NCBI RefSeq assembly: GCF_020833685.1
Contig: NZ_JACKZY010000001.1
Coordinates: forward strand, 818,578-882,577
DNA: 64,000 nucleotides
Source: Nitratireductor sp. B36
GTDB taxonomy: Bacteria; Pseudomonadota; Alphaproteobacteria; Rhizobiales; Rhizobiaceae
Direction of reading: 5' to 3'
Shown here: in pieces, positions 8,501 to 16,892 of the stretch
Layout: each line of letters begins with the position of its first letter
Position numbering within the stretch: position 1 is the stretch's first letter
Made by a program: the position numbers and the translations under genes
Notes under the pieces: generated by a model
What the model was told of the DNA's origin: nothing
Database searches by the model: none
The model's input: the letters and a program-made list of their open reading frames with translations, nothing else

Positions 8501-8922
8501 AGCTGGAAAAGCGCCGCGTCGTGCAAACCTGCGCCCTTGCCGAAACCCCGGCCGGCCGCTTCGTGCGTGTGTCGGGCCTTGTTCTGGTACGCCAGCGTCC
8601 CGGCACCGCCAGCGGCGTCATCTTCATGACGCTGGAAGACGAGACCGGCATCGCCAACATCATCGTCTGGCCGCGCGTCTTTCAGCGTTTTCGTCGTATC
8701 GTCTTCGGTGCGCGCATGGTGACGGTTGAGGGCATTGTGCAGAAGGAAAGCAATGTCATCCACGTGGTCGCGCGGCGTCTCATCGACACGACACCGGACC
8801 TGATGGCCGCACTGTCCGATCAGGGTATGGAGACACGGGAGGAGAAGCCTGACACCACGCACAACCTCTGGCGGCATCCGCGTGATGTTCGCGTGCTGCC
8901 CAAGGGCCGCAATTTCCATTGA
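5581..8922 (+). CDS. dnaE2: Error-prone DNA polymerase III alpha subunit DnaE2 (ImuC)
   Basis: The protein has 1113 residues, usual for the family. An N-terminal PHP domain begins at FAELGVTSNYSFLHGASHP. The C-family polymerase core includes CQGRGSAANSVVCY, the catalytic aspartates in PPDIDVDFEHERR, and PGPIQGDMVHPYLRR. A C-terminal OB-fold begins near VRVSGLVLVRQRPGTASG. DnaE2 carries out translesion synthesis without proofreading and is the polymerase of the ImuABC mutasome. The start overlaps imuB by four bases, so the four genes form one coupled operon under the SOS box at 2266. Confidence 0.97.
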   Translation: MSEKIIEPVIAFEDPKGAESGISAPTPIPKSRPAPPSPAFAELGVTSNYSFLHGASHPRELVAEAARLGHAAIGIADRNTLAGAVRAHVEAKSQKIRLVVGVRLVLMDGFETLCFPTDRDAYGRLTRLLTDGNRRAPKGECHLHMDNLAALDHGQRLIAMPPYDFRADFEENLRRLATLFPGDVFLALTPYRRANDGARQQRLAALAGACGTPLIATNDVLYHTPARRPLQDLLTCIRSHCTIDEAGFRLERNAERHLKSPEEMARLLRGHEEAIARSVALMDDCRFSLDELSFDYPKESNGESTTPQEELERLTWLGAKLRFPEGIPSKVRALIDHELKLIGQLEYAAYFLTVHDIVRFARTQEPPILCQGRGSAANSVVCYCLGVTSVNPTEIDLLFERFISAERGEPPDIDVDFEHERREEVMQYVYDKYGRHRAGLAATVISYRTRSAVREAGKAMGLSPDVVAAMTGLVWGHSEKTPAADQIREAGLDPTDPRLRQTLLLVRQLIGFPRHLSQHVGGFVLTHSPLSEIVPIANAAMKDRTMVEWDKDDLDALNMLKVDVLSLGMLTCVRKSFDLLREHYGITHTLASVPRDDGPTYAMIQRADTIGVFQIESRAQMSMLPRLKPQNFYDLVIEIAIVRPGPIQGDMVHPYLRRRNGEEDVDYPSEELRAVLQKTLGVPLFQEQAMKIAIVAAGFSPEKADRLRRAMASFRRTGTIDQFREDFIKGMLANNYTPDFAERCFNQMKGFSDYGFPESHSASFALLAYASSWLKCHYPDVFACSLLNSQPMGFYSASSIVRDFRDHGGETRPVDINHSDWDHSLEPAAKPGAISHALRLGLCQVDGMREAAGLKIMAAREAGPFANVRDLYFRSGIDMFSLRRLAEADAFRSLGLDRRAALWEVRGLSGHQGVRTAAEELPLFSSAKSAAATPLQEEESVALPALLPGEQVVEDYGTLGLSLKAHPVSFLRRKLEKRRVVQTCALAETPAGRFVRVSGLVLVRQRPGTASGVIFMTLEDETGIANIIVWPRVFQRFRRIVFGARMVTVEGIVQKESNVIHVVARRLIDTTPDLMAALSDQGMETREEKPDTTHNLWRHPRDVRVLPKGRNFH

Positions 8923-9001
8923 AAGGAGAGGCCTTTCCGCGTAACCAGACGGCTCCTTCTCGTCGGGGCAATCTCGAAAAGGAACACAAGGGAGGCTTTT
9001 C

Positions 9002-9931
9002 ATGATCCTTTGCTGCGGCGAAGCGCTGATCGACATGCTGCCGCGCCAGACAGGCCAGGGCGAGGCCGCTTTCGCGCCCTATACGGGAGGCGCCGTTTTC
9101 AACAGCGCCATTGCCATTGCGCGCCTTGGCGTGGCGTGCGGATTCTTCACCGGGCTTTCAGACGATCTTTTCGGGCGGATGCTGCAGGAGAAGCTTGCGG
9201 AAAGCCATGTGGACCTTTCCCTCACCCAGGTTTCAAGCCGCCCAACCACGCTCGCCTTCGTGACCCTTGCCGACGGGCAAGCCGAGTATAACTTCTATGA
9301 CGAAGGTACGGCCGGACGCATGATCGAGCCGGCCGACCTGCCCGCTGTCCCAGGCGACGTTTCGGCCATGCTGTTCGGTGGCATTAGCCTGGTTTCAGAA
9401 CCCTGTGGCTCGGCCTATGAAGCATTCATGGCGCGCGAGGCCCAAAATCGCGTCATCATGCTCGATCCCAATATTCGCCCCGCATTCATCGCCGATGCGA
9501 ACAGCCACCGCGCGCGCATCGCCCGCATGGTCGAAAAGGCCGATATCATCAAGATCTCGGCGGATGACCTCGAATGGTTCGCGGAGACCGGGAGCATCGA
9601 TGAGATCATAGCTCGCTGGCTGGAACGTGGGCCCAGTCTCATTATCCTCACCGATGGCGGGAAAGGCGCGACCGCCTACACCAAATCGCAAAAGCAATTC
9701 GTTCCGGCAACGCCCGTCGAGGTGGTCGATACGGTCGGCGCTGGCGACACTTTCAATGGCGCGCTTCTCGCGGCTCTTGAAGGGGATGGGCTCCTGACAA
9801 AGGAGAAAATCGCCGCGCTCGATGAGGCGCAAATTGCAAAAGCGATTGCCTTTGCATCGCGCGCTGCCGCTGTCACCGTTTCGCGCGCGGGTGCCAATCC
9901 GCCATGGAGAAGCGAACTTCCGCCGGCCTGA
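9002..9931 (+). CDS. PfkB-family sugar kinase, probably fructokinase
   Basis: The protein has 309 residues, and GGGAGG lies about seven bases before the ATG. It begins with MILCCGEALIDMLP and carries GGAVFNSAIAIARLG (sugar-binding region) and the C-terminal PfkB signature DTVGAGDTFNGALLAAL, with the catalytic aspartate in GAGD. The closest match by overall pattern is fructokinase, which phosphorylates fructose with ATP; 2-keto-3-deoxygluconate or another sugar is possible. The gene lies 79 bases after dnaE2 but has its own ribosome-binding site and no visible SOS box. Its stop codon sits inside a 22-bp palindrome shared with the convergent cysQ. Confidence 0.85.
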   Translation: MILCCGEALIDMLPRQTGQGEAAFAPYTGGAVFNSAIAIARLGVACGFFTGLSDDLFGRMLQEKLAESHVDLSLTQVSSRPTTLAFVTLADGQAEYNFYDEGTAGRMIEPADLPAVPGDVSAMLFGGISLVSEPCGSAYEAFMAREAQNRVIMLDPNIRPAFIADANSHRARIARMVEKADIIKISADDLEWFAETGSIDEIIARWLERGPSLIILTDGGKGATAYTKSQKQFVPATPVEVVDTVGAGDTFNGALLAALEGDGLLTKEKIAALDEAQIAKAIAFASRAAAVTVSRAGANPPWRSELPPA

Positions 9932-9942
9932 TCAGGCCGGCG
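9921..9942. terminator. 22-bp perfect palindrome spanning two convergent stop codons
   Basis: The left half reads CGCCGGCCTGA and the right half is its exact reverse complement. The TGA stop of the sugar kinase (9929-9931) and the TGA stop of cysQ (9934-9932) both lie in the centre. On RNA it would form a GC-rich hairpin on either strand, a plausible bidirectional terminator, but neither side has a U-run. Confidence 0.45.
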
Positions 9943-10735
9943 CAGTTTCGGCAATGAAGAAGGGGCTCGCAAAAGCCTCCAGCCCTTCTCCGCCCTTCGG
10001 GCCGTAAGTGAGCGGAGCACCGTCCAGAGTGCACGCCATGCCACCTGCCGCCCTTAAGATCGCATCACCCGCTGCGGTGTCCCACTGCATGGTGCGGCCA
10101 AAGCGCGGATAAAGGTCCGCGTCCCCGCGAGCGATCATGCAGAATTTCAATGACGATCCGATCGATGTCGTTTCGGCACCGGGATGGCGGTCGATAAAGG
10201 CGCGGGTTTCGTCGGTGCAGTGCGACCGGCTGGCGACGATAACGGGCGGGTTTTGTCGCGGCCGGGCGCGGATGGTGCGGCGCTCGTCAGGCTGACCATC
10301 AACCACCATGACTTCAAACGCGGCACCGGGGCGTGCGGAATACAGCAGATCACGCGCCGGCGCGAAGATCACGCCAGCAACAGGCGCGCCATTCCGGATC
10401 AAGCCGATATTGACCGTGAAGTCCGGCCGCCGTGCGATGAACTCCCGCGTGCCGTCCAGCGGATCCACCAGAATGAAATCGCCATCCCCGCATACGGGGA
10501 TGACACCGCCGGAAGCCGCTTCTTCCGAAACGCATGGCGTTGCGAGCCCGGCATCCCTGAACCCGTCGAGGATAACCTTCTCGGCAGCGCGGTCCGCAGC
10601 CGTAACGGGTGTATCGTCCGCTTTCTGATGGACTTCGCAACCGGCATCATAATGCCGCATGATCGCGGCACCCGCGGCGAGCGCCAATTGCTCGAACAGC
10701 GCCAGCAGCGCCGCGTCATCCTTCAACATGCCCAT
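9932..10735 (-). CDS. cysQ: 3'(2'),5'-bisphosphate nucleotidase CysQ
   Basis: The protein has 267 residues of the inositol-monophosphatase fold. Metal-binding motifs are present in order: VSEEAA, LVDPLDGTREFI and WDTAAGDAILRAAGG. CysQ converts 3'-phosphoadenosine 5'-phosphate, the by-product of PAPS use, to AMP and phosphate, and so protects sulfotransfer and RNA-decay enzymes. It lies 29 bases downstream of cysNC on the same strand, which completes a sulfate-activation operon. A second in-frame ATG two codons later (MLKDD) is an equally possible start. Other inositol-phosphatase functions are unlikely given the neighbours. Confidence 0.93.
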   Translation of the reverse strand: MGMLKDDAALLALFEQLALAAGAAIMRHYDAGCEVHQKADDTPVTAADRAAEKVILDGFRDAGLATPCVSEEAASGGVIPVCGDGDFILVDPLDGTREFIARRPDFTVNIGLIRNGAPVAGVIFAPARDLLYSARPGAAFEVMVVDGQPDERRTIRARPRQNPPVIVASRSHCTDETRAFIDRHPGAETTSIGSSLKFCMIARGDADLYPRFGRTMQWDTAAGDAILRAAGGMACTLDGAPLTYGPKGGEGLEAFASPFFIAETAPA

Positions 10736-10764
10736 GAAACAGTCTGTCTTTCGCGTTCAAGAGA

Positions 10765-12684
10765 TCAGCAATAGCCGCGCTCCCGCAGCCAAGCTTCGAT
10801 TTCGTCGACCAGTTCTTCCGGCGCGCGGGCCGTCGTCTCCACGTGGATATCAGCCTTTTCCGGGGCCTCATAGGGGGAGTCCACACCAGTGAAATTCTTG
10901 ATTTCCCCCTTGAGCGCCTTGGCATACAGACCTTTCGGGTCGCGTCTGGCGCATTCCTCGAATGGCGTATCCACGAACACTTCCACGAACTCTCCGTCGT
11001 TCATCAGCTCGCGTGCCATGCGCCGCTCCGCCCTGAAAGGCGAGATGAACGAGACGAGCACGATCAGGCCGGCATCCGCCATCAATTTCGCCGTCTCGGC
11101 CACACGGCGGATATTCTCCACCCTGTCGGCATCCGTAAAGCCGAGGTCGCGGTTCAGTCCGTGGCGAATGTTGTCGCCATCCAGCACATAGGTGTGGCGG
11201 CCGGATGCATGCAGCTTCTTTTCAAGCAGGCTGGCGATGGTCGACTTGCCCGACCCGGACAACCCGGTGAACCAGAGAACGGCCGGCTTCTGATGCTTCA
11301 GCGCCGCGCGGGACTGCCGCGTGACATCGAGTGCCTGCCAGTGAATATTGGCGGCACGGCGCAGCGGCCATTCGATCATGCCTGCACCGACCGTCGCGTT
11401 TGTCAGCCGGTCGATCAGAATGAATGCACCCGTGACGCGATTGTCGCGGAAGGCATCGAAGGCTATCGGTGCCTGTGTCGAGAAATTGCACAGCCCCACC
11501 TCGTTCAGGTTCAGGCAGGTGGCCGCTTCTTCGGCAAAATTGTTGATGTTGCGGCGGTGCTTGAGATGACTCACCGTGGCCGAAACCTCATCGGTCTCGG
11601 TGCGCAGAATGTAGGAGCGCCCCGGAAGAAGCGGGCTTTCATCGAACCACACCAGCGTTGCGGCAAACTGATCGGCCACATGCGGCCGCGCTTCCGGTGT
11701 CACCAGCATATTGCCGCGCGAAAGCTCTACCTCATCCTCGAGCACAAGCGTCACGGCCTGCCCCTCGGATGCAACGTCCAGATCGCCGTCCTGGGTAACG
11801 ATGCGCCGAATGCGCGTCTGTTTCCCTGACTTGGCAACGGTTACCGGATCGCCGACACCGATATGGCCGGAGGCAACAGTGCCTGCAAAACCGCGGAAAT
11901 CCAGATTGGGCCGGGAGACATACTGTACGGGAAAACGGAACGGCCGGCCTTCTGCTTCAACCTCGATATCGACAGTTTCCAGATGCTCGAGCAGCGTCGG
12001 CCCCGAATACCAGGGAGTTTGCTCCGACGAACGGGTGACATTGTCGCCGTAGCGCGCAGACATGGGGATTGGCTGGATCGAGTTGAAACCGAGCTCCTCG
12101 GCAAAGGCGCGATACTCGGCGGAAATCCGCTCGAACACAGTCTCGTCGAAACCGACGAGGTCGATCTTGTTCACCGCCACCACGATATGGCGGATACCCA
12201 GAAGTGAGGCGATGATCGAATGCCGCCGTGTTTGCGGCAGGATGCCCTGCCGCGCGTCCACCAGAACGATGGCGAGATCGGCTGTGGAGGCACCCGTCGC
12301 CATGTTGCGGGTATATTGCTCGTGGCCCGGTGTGTCGGCCACAATGAATTTGCGGCGCGGTGTCGAAAAGAAGCGATAGGCAACATCAATCGTGATGCCC
12401 TGTTCGCGTTCAGCTTCAAGACCGTCGACAAGCAGCGCAAAATCGATCTCATCACCGGCGGTGCCGTGCTTGCGGGAATCGTTTTCGAGAGCCGCCAGCT
12501 GATCCTCGAAGATCAGCTTGGTGTCGAACAGCAAACGGCCGATCAGCGTCGACTTGCCGTCATCCACCGATCCGCAGGTCAAAAAGCGCAAGAGCCCCTT
12601 GTTCTCCTGTCCGGCCACGTAGTCGCGAATATCGACCGGAGCCGCGTCTTCTTCACCCACGGGCACTTTGTTGCCGGTCAACAT
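10765..12684 (-). CDS. cysNC: Bifunctional sulfate adenylyltransferase subunit 1 / APS kinase
   Basis: The protein has 639 residues in two enzymes. Residues 1 to about 440 are a CysN GTPase with GSVDDGKST (P-loop), [12 protein letters not shown] and NKIDL, which drives sulfate adenylation by CysD. Residues from about 455 are an APS kinase (CysC) with the P-loop GLSGSGKST and [10 protein letters not shown], which makes PAPS. The fusion is common in rhizobia (NodQ-like). It lies two bases after cysD and upstream of cysQ, so activation and PAP recycling are encoded together. There is no sign of damage to either active site. Confidence 0.96.
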   Translation of the reverse strand: MLTGNKVPVGEEDAAPVDIRDYVAGQENKGLLRFLTCGSVDDGKSTLIGRLLFDTKLIFEDQLAALENDSRKHGTAGDEIDFALLVDGLEAEREQGITIDVAYRFFSTPRRKFIVADTPGHEQYTRNMATGASTADLAIVLVDARQGILPQTRRHSIIASLLGIRHIVVAVNKIDLVGFDETVFERISAEYRAFAEELGFNSIQPIPMSARYGDNVTRSSEQTPWYSGPTLLEHLETVDIEVEAEGRPFRFPVQYVSRPNLDFRGFAGTVASGHIGVGDPVTVAKSGKQTRIRRIVTQDGDLDVASEGQAVTLVLEDEVELSRGNMLVTPEARPHVADQFAATLVWFDESPLLPGRSYILRTETDEVSATVSHLKHRRNINNFAEEAATCLNLNEVGLCNFSTQAPIAFDAFRDNRVTGAFILIDRLTNATVGAGMIEWPLRRAANIHWQALDVTRQSRAALKHQKPAVLWFTGLSGSGKSTIASLLEKKLHASGRHTYVLDGDNIRHGLNRDLGFTDADRVENIRRVAETAKLMADAGLIVLVSFISPFRAERRMARELMNDGEFVEVFVDTPFEECARRDPKGLYAKALKGEIKNFTGVDSPYEAPEKADIHVETTARAPEELVDEIEAWLRERGYC

Positions 12685-12686
12685 GA

Positions 12687-13592
12687 TCAGAAATACCCTT
12701 CACGCTTCTTCTTTTCCATGGAGCCCGCCTCATCGCGGTCGATCAGGCGCCCTTGCCGCTCAGATGTGCGCGCTGTCAGCATCTCGCCGACAATCTCCTC
12801 AAGGGTGGTCGCATTCGAAGGGATCGCGCCCGTCAACGGATAGCAACCAAGTGTGCGGAAACGAACCATACGCTCCTCCACCTTCTCGCCCGGCAGAAGG
12901 CGCATCCGGTCATCGTCCACCATAATGGTCATGCCATCGCGGTCCACCACCAGCCGTTTGGCGGCGAAATAAAGCGGAACAATGGGAATATTCTCCTGCA
13001 GGATGTATTGCCAGATGTCCTGCTCGGTCCAGTTGGAAAGCGGGAAGACGCGGATGGATTCACCCGGCGCCACGCGCGTGTTGTAGATCTTCCACATTTC
13101 CGGCCGCTGGTTCTTGGGATCCCAGGCATGCCCTGCGGAGCGAAATGAAAAAATGCGTTCCTTGGCGCGGCTCTTTTCCTCGTCGCGCCGCGCGCCACCA
13201 AAGGCCGCGTCAAATCCATATTTGTCGAGCGCCTGGCGCAGCGCCACCGTCTTCATCACATGGGTGTGGGTGTTGGAGCCATGATCGAACGGGTTGATGC
13301 CGTCGCGCACACCCTCTTCATTGATATGCACAAGGAGGTCGAAGCCTTTTTCCTTCGCCATTCGGTCCCGGAACGCGATCATCTCCCGGAACTTCCAGGT
13401 GGTGTCCACATGCAGGAATGGAAATGGCGGCTTGGCAGGATAGAACGCCTTCATCGCCAGATGCATCAGCACGGAGGAATCCTTGCCGACGGAATAGAGC
13501 ATCACGGGCTTTGAAAACGTCGCCGCCACTTCGCGGAAAATGTGGATCGCCTCGGCTTCCAGCCTGCCGAGATGAGTGAGGGCTGCCGGCAT
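12687..13592 (-). CDS. cysD: Sulfate adenylyltransferase subunit 2
   Basis: The protein has 301 residues, standard for CysD, starting at the ATG at 13592 with GAAGG about eight bases upstream. The frame is open further upstream, but that part is basic and repetitive and lacks family similarity. The PP-loop ATP-binding motif [14 protein letters not shown] is intact, as are [10 protein letters not shown] and the [15 protein letters not shown] segment typical of CysD. With CysN it converts sulfate and ATP to APS. It is the first gene of the cysD-cysNC-cysQ operon. The 225 bases upstream (13593-13817) show no gene and no operator that can be named. Confidence 0.95.
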   Translation of the reverse strand: MPAALTHLGRLEAEAIHIFREVAATFSKPVMLYSVGKDSSVLMHLAMKAFYPAKPPFPFLHVDTTWKFREMIAFRDRMAKEKGFDLLVHINEEGVRDGINPFDHGSNTHTHVMKTVALRQALDKYGFDAAFGGARRDEEKSRAKERIFSFRSAGHAWDPKNQRPEMWKIYNTRVAPGESIRVFPLSNWTEQDIWQYILQENIPIVPLYFAAKRLVVDRDGMTIMVDDDRMRLLPGEKVEERMVRFRTLGCYPLTGAIPSNATTLEEIVGEMLTARTSERQGRLIDRDEAGSMEKKKREGYF

Positions 13593-13817
13593 TTTTTCGC
13601 CTTCTTGTCTGTGTCGATGCGGCCGGGGCCGTGGCTGCGTCTGGATTGTGCCTTTAGGTATCACGCGGTATTTGGCCTATCAAGGAGCGCACTCTCCCAC
13701 CGACCCCCGGTTTGCGAGGCGCATTTTGCGTTGTTCCAAAGGCTAGGGAAAAGGCATTTCAGAAATGGTGAAGGCCCGCCGTCAGAGCGCGGCTAAAGGC
13801 CCAAACCTGTTTCCCGT

Positions 13818-14936
13818 CTATTCAGAGACGGCCTTGCGAATGGTCTCGATCACACGATCCTGATCGCTTTCTTCCAGATAGGGATGCATCGGCAGGCACA
13901 GGATGCGGTGCGGGAGACTTTCCGAGATTGAAAGCCCACCGGGCGCCTTCGCATACATGTCATAGGCTTTCTGCAAATGAAGCGGCTTTTCATAATAAAC
14001 GACCGAGGGGATGCCCGCTTCGCGCAGGCGACTGCGCACCAGATCGCGCTTCTCGGTTTCGATGGCATATTGCGCCCAGGCCGAGCGATGGCCTTTCGGC
14101 GTCACCGCGACCTTTACCACGTCACCGAGCCCTTCAGCATAGCGTGCGGCAACCTTCTGACGCGCATCCATCTCGTCTTCAAGGATCGCCAGCTTCTCGA
14201 TCAGGATCGCCGCCTGGATCGTGTCGAGGCGCGAATTCAGGCCCACGCGCACATTGTCATACTGGCTCTCACCCTTTCCATGAAAGGCGATGGAGCGCAG
14301 CACATCGGCGAGCTCATCATCGTCGGTGAACATCGCGCCACCATCGCCATAGCAGCCAAGCGGCTTGGCCGGGTAAAAGCTGGTGGACGCCACATGGCCG
14401 AATGCGCCGCAGCGCTTGTTGTTGAGCGTGCCGCCGATGGATTGCGCGGCGTCCTCGATGATGCGCAGACCTTCGCGCGCGGCGATGCCCTCGATGGCAC
14501 CGTAGTCGGCAGCCAATCCGAAGAGATCGACCGGAATCACCGCTTTCGGGGTCAGCCGGCCTTCTGCCTTGATATGGTCGATGGCAGCCGTCAGGCTCTT
14601 CGGGTCCATGTTGTAGGTATCGGCATTAATCTCCACGAAGACCGGCTCCGCACCCGCCAGTGCCACGACTTCGGCCGTCGCTGCAAAGGTGAAGCTTGGA
14701 CAGAACACCGCGTCGCCCGGTCCGATGCCATACGCCATCAAAGGCATCAAAAGGGCATCCGTGCCATTGGCACAGGCAATTGCGTGTTTCGTTCCGACAT
14801 AGGCCGCAAGCTGCTCCTCAAAAGCGGCGACCTGCGGTCCTAAAATATAGTGCCCTTCTGCAACGACCGTGTCGATTGCAGCTGCGAGCTTGTCCTTGAT
14901 GCGCTCACGCTGAGCGCCGAGATCGATAAATTGCAT
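13818..14936 (-). CDS. DegT/DnrJ/EryC1/StrS family sugar aminotransferase
   Basis: The protein has 372 residues, usual for the family. The PLP fold is shown by CANGTDALLMPLMA and EDAAQSIGGTLNNK, and the PLP-binding lysine lies in SFYPAKPLGCYGDGGA. Such enzymes transfer an amino group from glutamate to a keto sugar nucleotide, as in perosamine or related amino-sugar synthesis. The gene is divergent from a phosphomannomutase and close to manC, galE and an O-antigen ligase-like gene, so a role in lipopolysaccharide or capsule sugar synthesis is likely. The exact sugar cannot be told from the sequence. Confidence 0.88.
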   Translation of the reverse strand: MQFIDLGAQRERIKDKLAAAIDTVVAEGHYILGPQVAAFEEQLAAYVGTKHAIACANGTDALLMPLMAYGIGPGDAVFCPSFTFAATAEVVALAGAEPVFVEINADTYNMDPKSLTAAIDHIKAEGRLTPKAVIPVDLFGLAADYGAIEGIAAREGLRIIEDAAQSIGGTLNNKRCGAFGHVASTSFYPAKPLGCYGDGGAMFTDDDELADVLRSIAFHGKGESQYDNVRVGLNSRLDTIQAAILIEKLAILEDEMDARQKVAARYAEGLGDVVKVAVTPKGHRSAWAQYAIETEKRDLVRSRLREAGIPSVVYYEKPLHLQKAYDMYAKAPGGLSISESLPHRILCLPMHPYLEESDQDRVIETIRKAVSE

Positions 14937-15235
14937 TTGTTGCCCAATCAGTTGCGGGATGATTCCGCATCAGCCCCGCTCGTTGAATAGGGATGCGGCA
15001 CGCATAGCGCAACCAAGGGTGCCCTTCAATCTGCCACCTCAGCTGTTACAAGAGGTGAACAGGATAGTCTGCAACCCTTTCAGCCCCTTGTGTATTTGAA
15101 GGGCGTGCGCACTTGCCGCCGCGAATCCAATGATGAGCTCTTTCTCGCAAACCTAACAAAACTTCAATCAATCATTGCAATGCTCCACGGCAACAGCGCA
15201 TTGTTCGTCTTCAAGAAACATCCAGGAAGGAAAGT
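14937..15235. other. Divergent intergenic region, no gene seen
   Basis: About 300 bases separate the aminotransferase and phosphomannomutase starts. Both promoters should be here. Short open frames are present but lack plausible ribosome-binding sites or protein-like composition. No strong inverted repeat or known riboswitch was seen. Confidence 0.4.
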
Positions 15236-16597
15236 ATGGGCGCCCCTTTCAAAGCGTACGACGTTCGTGGTCGAATCCCCGAGGAAATCAATATCCCTTT
15301 CGCCTATCGCTTTTCACAGGCGCTCAAGCAGAGCCTCAACCCCGGCACAGTCGTTGTCGGTCATGACATGCGCATGGACAGCCCGGCTCTCGCCCAAGCG
15401 CTGACCCAGGGCCTACTCGATAGCGGCGTAAGCGTGCGGCCGGTTGGCCGTTGCGGCACGGAAGAGGTTTATTTCCATACCGCTGCCAGCGGCGCGGATG
15501 CCGGCCTCATGGTCACCGCCAGCCACAATCCGCCCGACTACAACGGCATCAAGATGGTGCTGAAGGGTGCATCCGCCGCGACGCCGGACAACGCCTTCAA
15601 CGGGATCGAGGCGATCATGCGTTCGGATGCGGTGCTGCAGCCGGTTGCCGATTATGCCGCGCGCGGCACGCTGCACGATCTTTGCGACCGAGATGCCTAT
15701 ATCGAACGCCTTCTCAATGAGGTGGCCGGTCAGAACCTCAAACCGATGAAGATCGTCTGCCACGCGGGCAATGGCTGCGCAGGGCCGATCATTGACCTTC
15801 TGGAAAAGCACCTGCCCTTCACCTTCATCAAGATCGACCACGAGCCCGACCCGCGCCTGCCAAATGGCGTGCCAAATCCGCTGTTGCCGGAAAAACGCGA
15901 AAAGGCCAGCAAGGCGGTGATCGAGCATGGTGCCGATCTGGCGATCGCCTGGGACGGCGATTTCGACCGCTGCTTCCTATATGACCACAAGGGCCGGTTT
16001 GTCGAAGGCTACTACCTGGTTGGCATGATCGCCCAGACCTTGCTTGGCAAGCATCCTGGCAGCACCGTCCTCTATGATCCCCGCCTCACCTGGAACACGA
16101 TCGACATGGTCGAAAGCGCCGGTGGCGTGGCAAAGCCCTGCCGCACGGGGCACGCCTATTTCAAACAGATGATGCGCGAGGAGAACGCCATCTATGGCGG
16201 CGAGATGAGCGCGCACCATTATTTCCGTGATTTCGCCTATTGTGATTCGGGCATGCTCGCCTGGCTCGATGTGGTGGCAGACCTTTCGGCCAGTGGCACC
16301 ACGCTTGCCGAACGCCTCGAAGAGCGCATCGCCGCCTATCCATGCTCTGGCGAAATCAACTTCACCGTGTCGGACGCAGCCGAAGTCCAGAAGCGCATTT
16401 CCGACCACTATCTGCCGCAGAACCCGGAAGTCGAGAGCCAGGACGGCCTCGGCATGGTGTTCGATGACTGGCGCTTCAACCTCCGCGCCTCCAACACCGA
16501 ACCCCTGCTCCGTCTCAACGTGGAAACCCGCGGCGACAAGGCACTTCTGAAAGCGAAGGTGGACGAATTGCGCGGGATGATCGAGCAGGCTGGTTAG
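15236..16597 (+). CDS. Phosphomannomutase / phosphoglucomutase
   Basis: The protein has 453 residues and a strong ribosome-binding site (AGGAAGG). It has the alpha-D-phosphohexomutase layout: KAYDVRG at the N-terminus, the phosphoserine loop TASHNP, the metal-binding loop DGDFDR, the sugar-binding loop GGEMSAHHYF, and the C-terminal phosphate-binding RASNTEP. It interconverts mannose 6-phosphate and mannose 1-phosphate, and possibly the glucose forms. Together with manC downstream it would make GDP-mannose for surface polysaccharide. A hairpin at 16624-16652 may end the transcript. Confidence 0.92.
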   Translation: MGAPFKAYDVRGRIPEEINIPFAYRFSQALKQSLNPGTVVVGHDMRMDSPALAQALTQGLLDSGVSVRPVGRCGTEEVYFHTAASGADAGLMVTASHNPPDYNGIKMVLKGASAATPDNAFNGIEAIMRSDAVLQPVADYAARGTLHDLCDRDAYIERLLNEVAGQNLKPMKIVCHAGNGCAGPIIDLLEKHLPFTFIKIDHEPDPRLPNGVPNPLLPEKREKASKAVIEHGADLAIAWDGDFDRCFLYDHKGRFVEGYYLVGMIAQTLLGKHPGSTVLYDPRLTWNTIDMVESAGGVAKPCRTGHAYFKQMMREENAIYGGEMSAHHYFRDFAYCDSGMLAWLDVVADLSASGTTLAERLEERIAAYPCSGEINFTVSDAAEVQKRISDHYLPQNPEVESQDGLGMVFDDWRFNLRASNTEPLLRLNVETRGDKALLKAKVDELRGMIEQAG

Positions 16598-16623
16598 CGC
16601 GCGCTACGCCGATCACAATTTCT

Positions 16624-16653
16624 GAAGCCCGTTGCTCGTTGCGGCGGGCTTTC
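16624..16653 (+). terminator. Candidate terminator after phosphomannomutase
   Basis: AAGCCCG and CGGGCTT form a 7-bp stem that extends inward with two G-U and two G-C pairs around a TCGTT loop. It lies 27 bases past the stop codon. The downstream tract is TTTC followed by AACTTTA, so the U-run is weak. Confidence 0.5.
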
Positions 16654-16663
16654 AACTTTATGA

Positions 16664-16695
16664 TGCTCGGTGGCTTTTATGGTGCTCGGTGGCTT
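16664..16695. repeat. Tandem 19-bp-period repeat next to tRNA-Gln
   Basis: The 13-base unit TGCTCGGTGGCTT occurs at 16664-16676 and again at 16683-16695, and the flanking bases nearly match, giving a 19-bp period. It lies 26 bases beyond the 3' end of tRNA-Gln. It may be replication slippage or a trace of integration; there is no integrase nearby. Confidence 0.6.
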
Positions 16696-16720
16696 GCCCA
16701 GCCGTAGCTTTAGCGGAGGC

Positions 16721-16795
16721 TGGCTGGGGCGGCAGGATTCGAACCTGCGAATGACGGTACCAAAAACCGTTGCCTTACCACTTGGCGACGCCCCA
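16721..16795 (-). tRNA. tRNA-Gln (anticodon TTG)
   Basis: The 75-nt gene on the minus strand has a 7-bp acceptor stem TGGGGCG/CGCCCCA, a D arm GCC/GGC, an anticodon stem ACGGT/ACCGT with loop TTTTGGT (anticodon TTG, reading CAA), and a T arm GCAGG/CCTGC around TTCGAAT. Discriminator G and an encoded CCA complete the 3' end. All arms pair without mismatch. Confidence 0.96.
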
Positions 16796-16892
16796 AGACC
16801 GAGCGAAGCGGTGGATAGCAGAAGCACGGCCCCACGACAAGCAGTCGTCTTCAGCCTTTCTGTGGAGCACGTGCTTTCTTCTCCCTCGTTCG

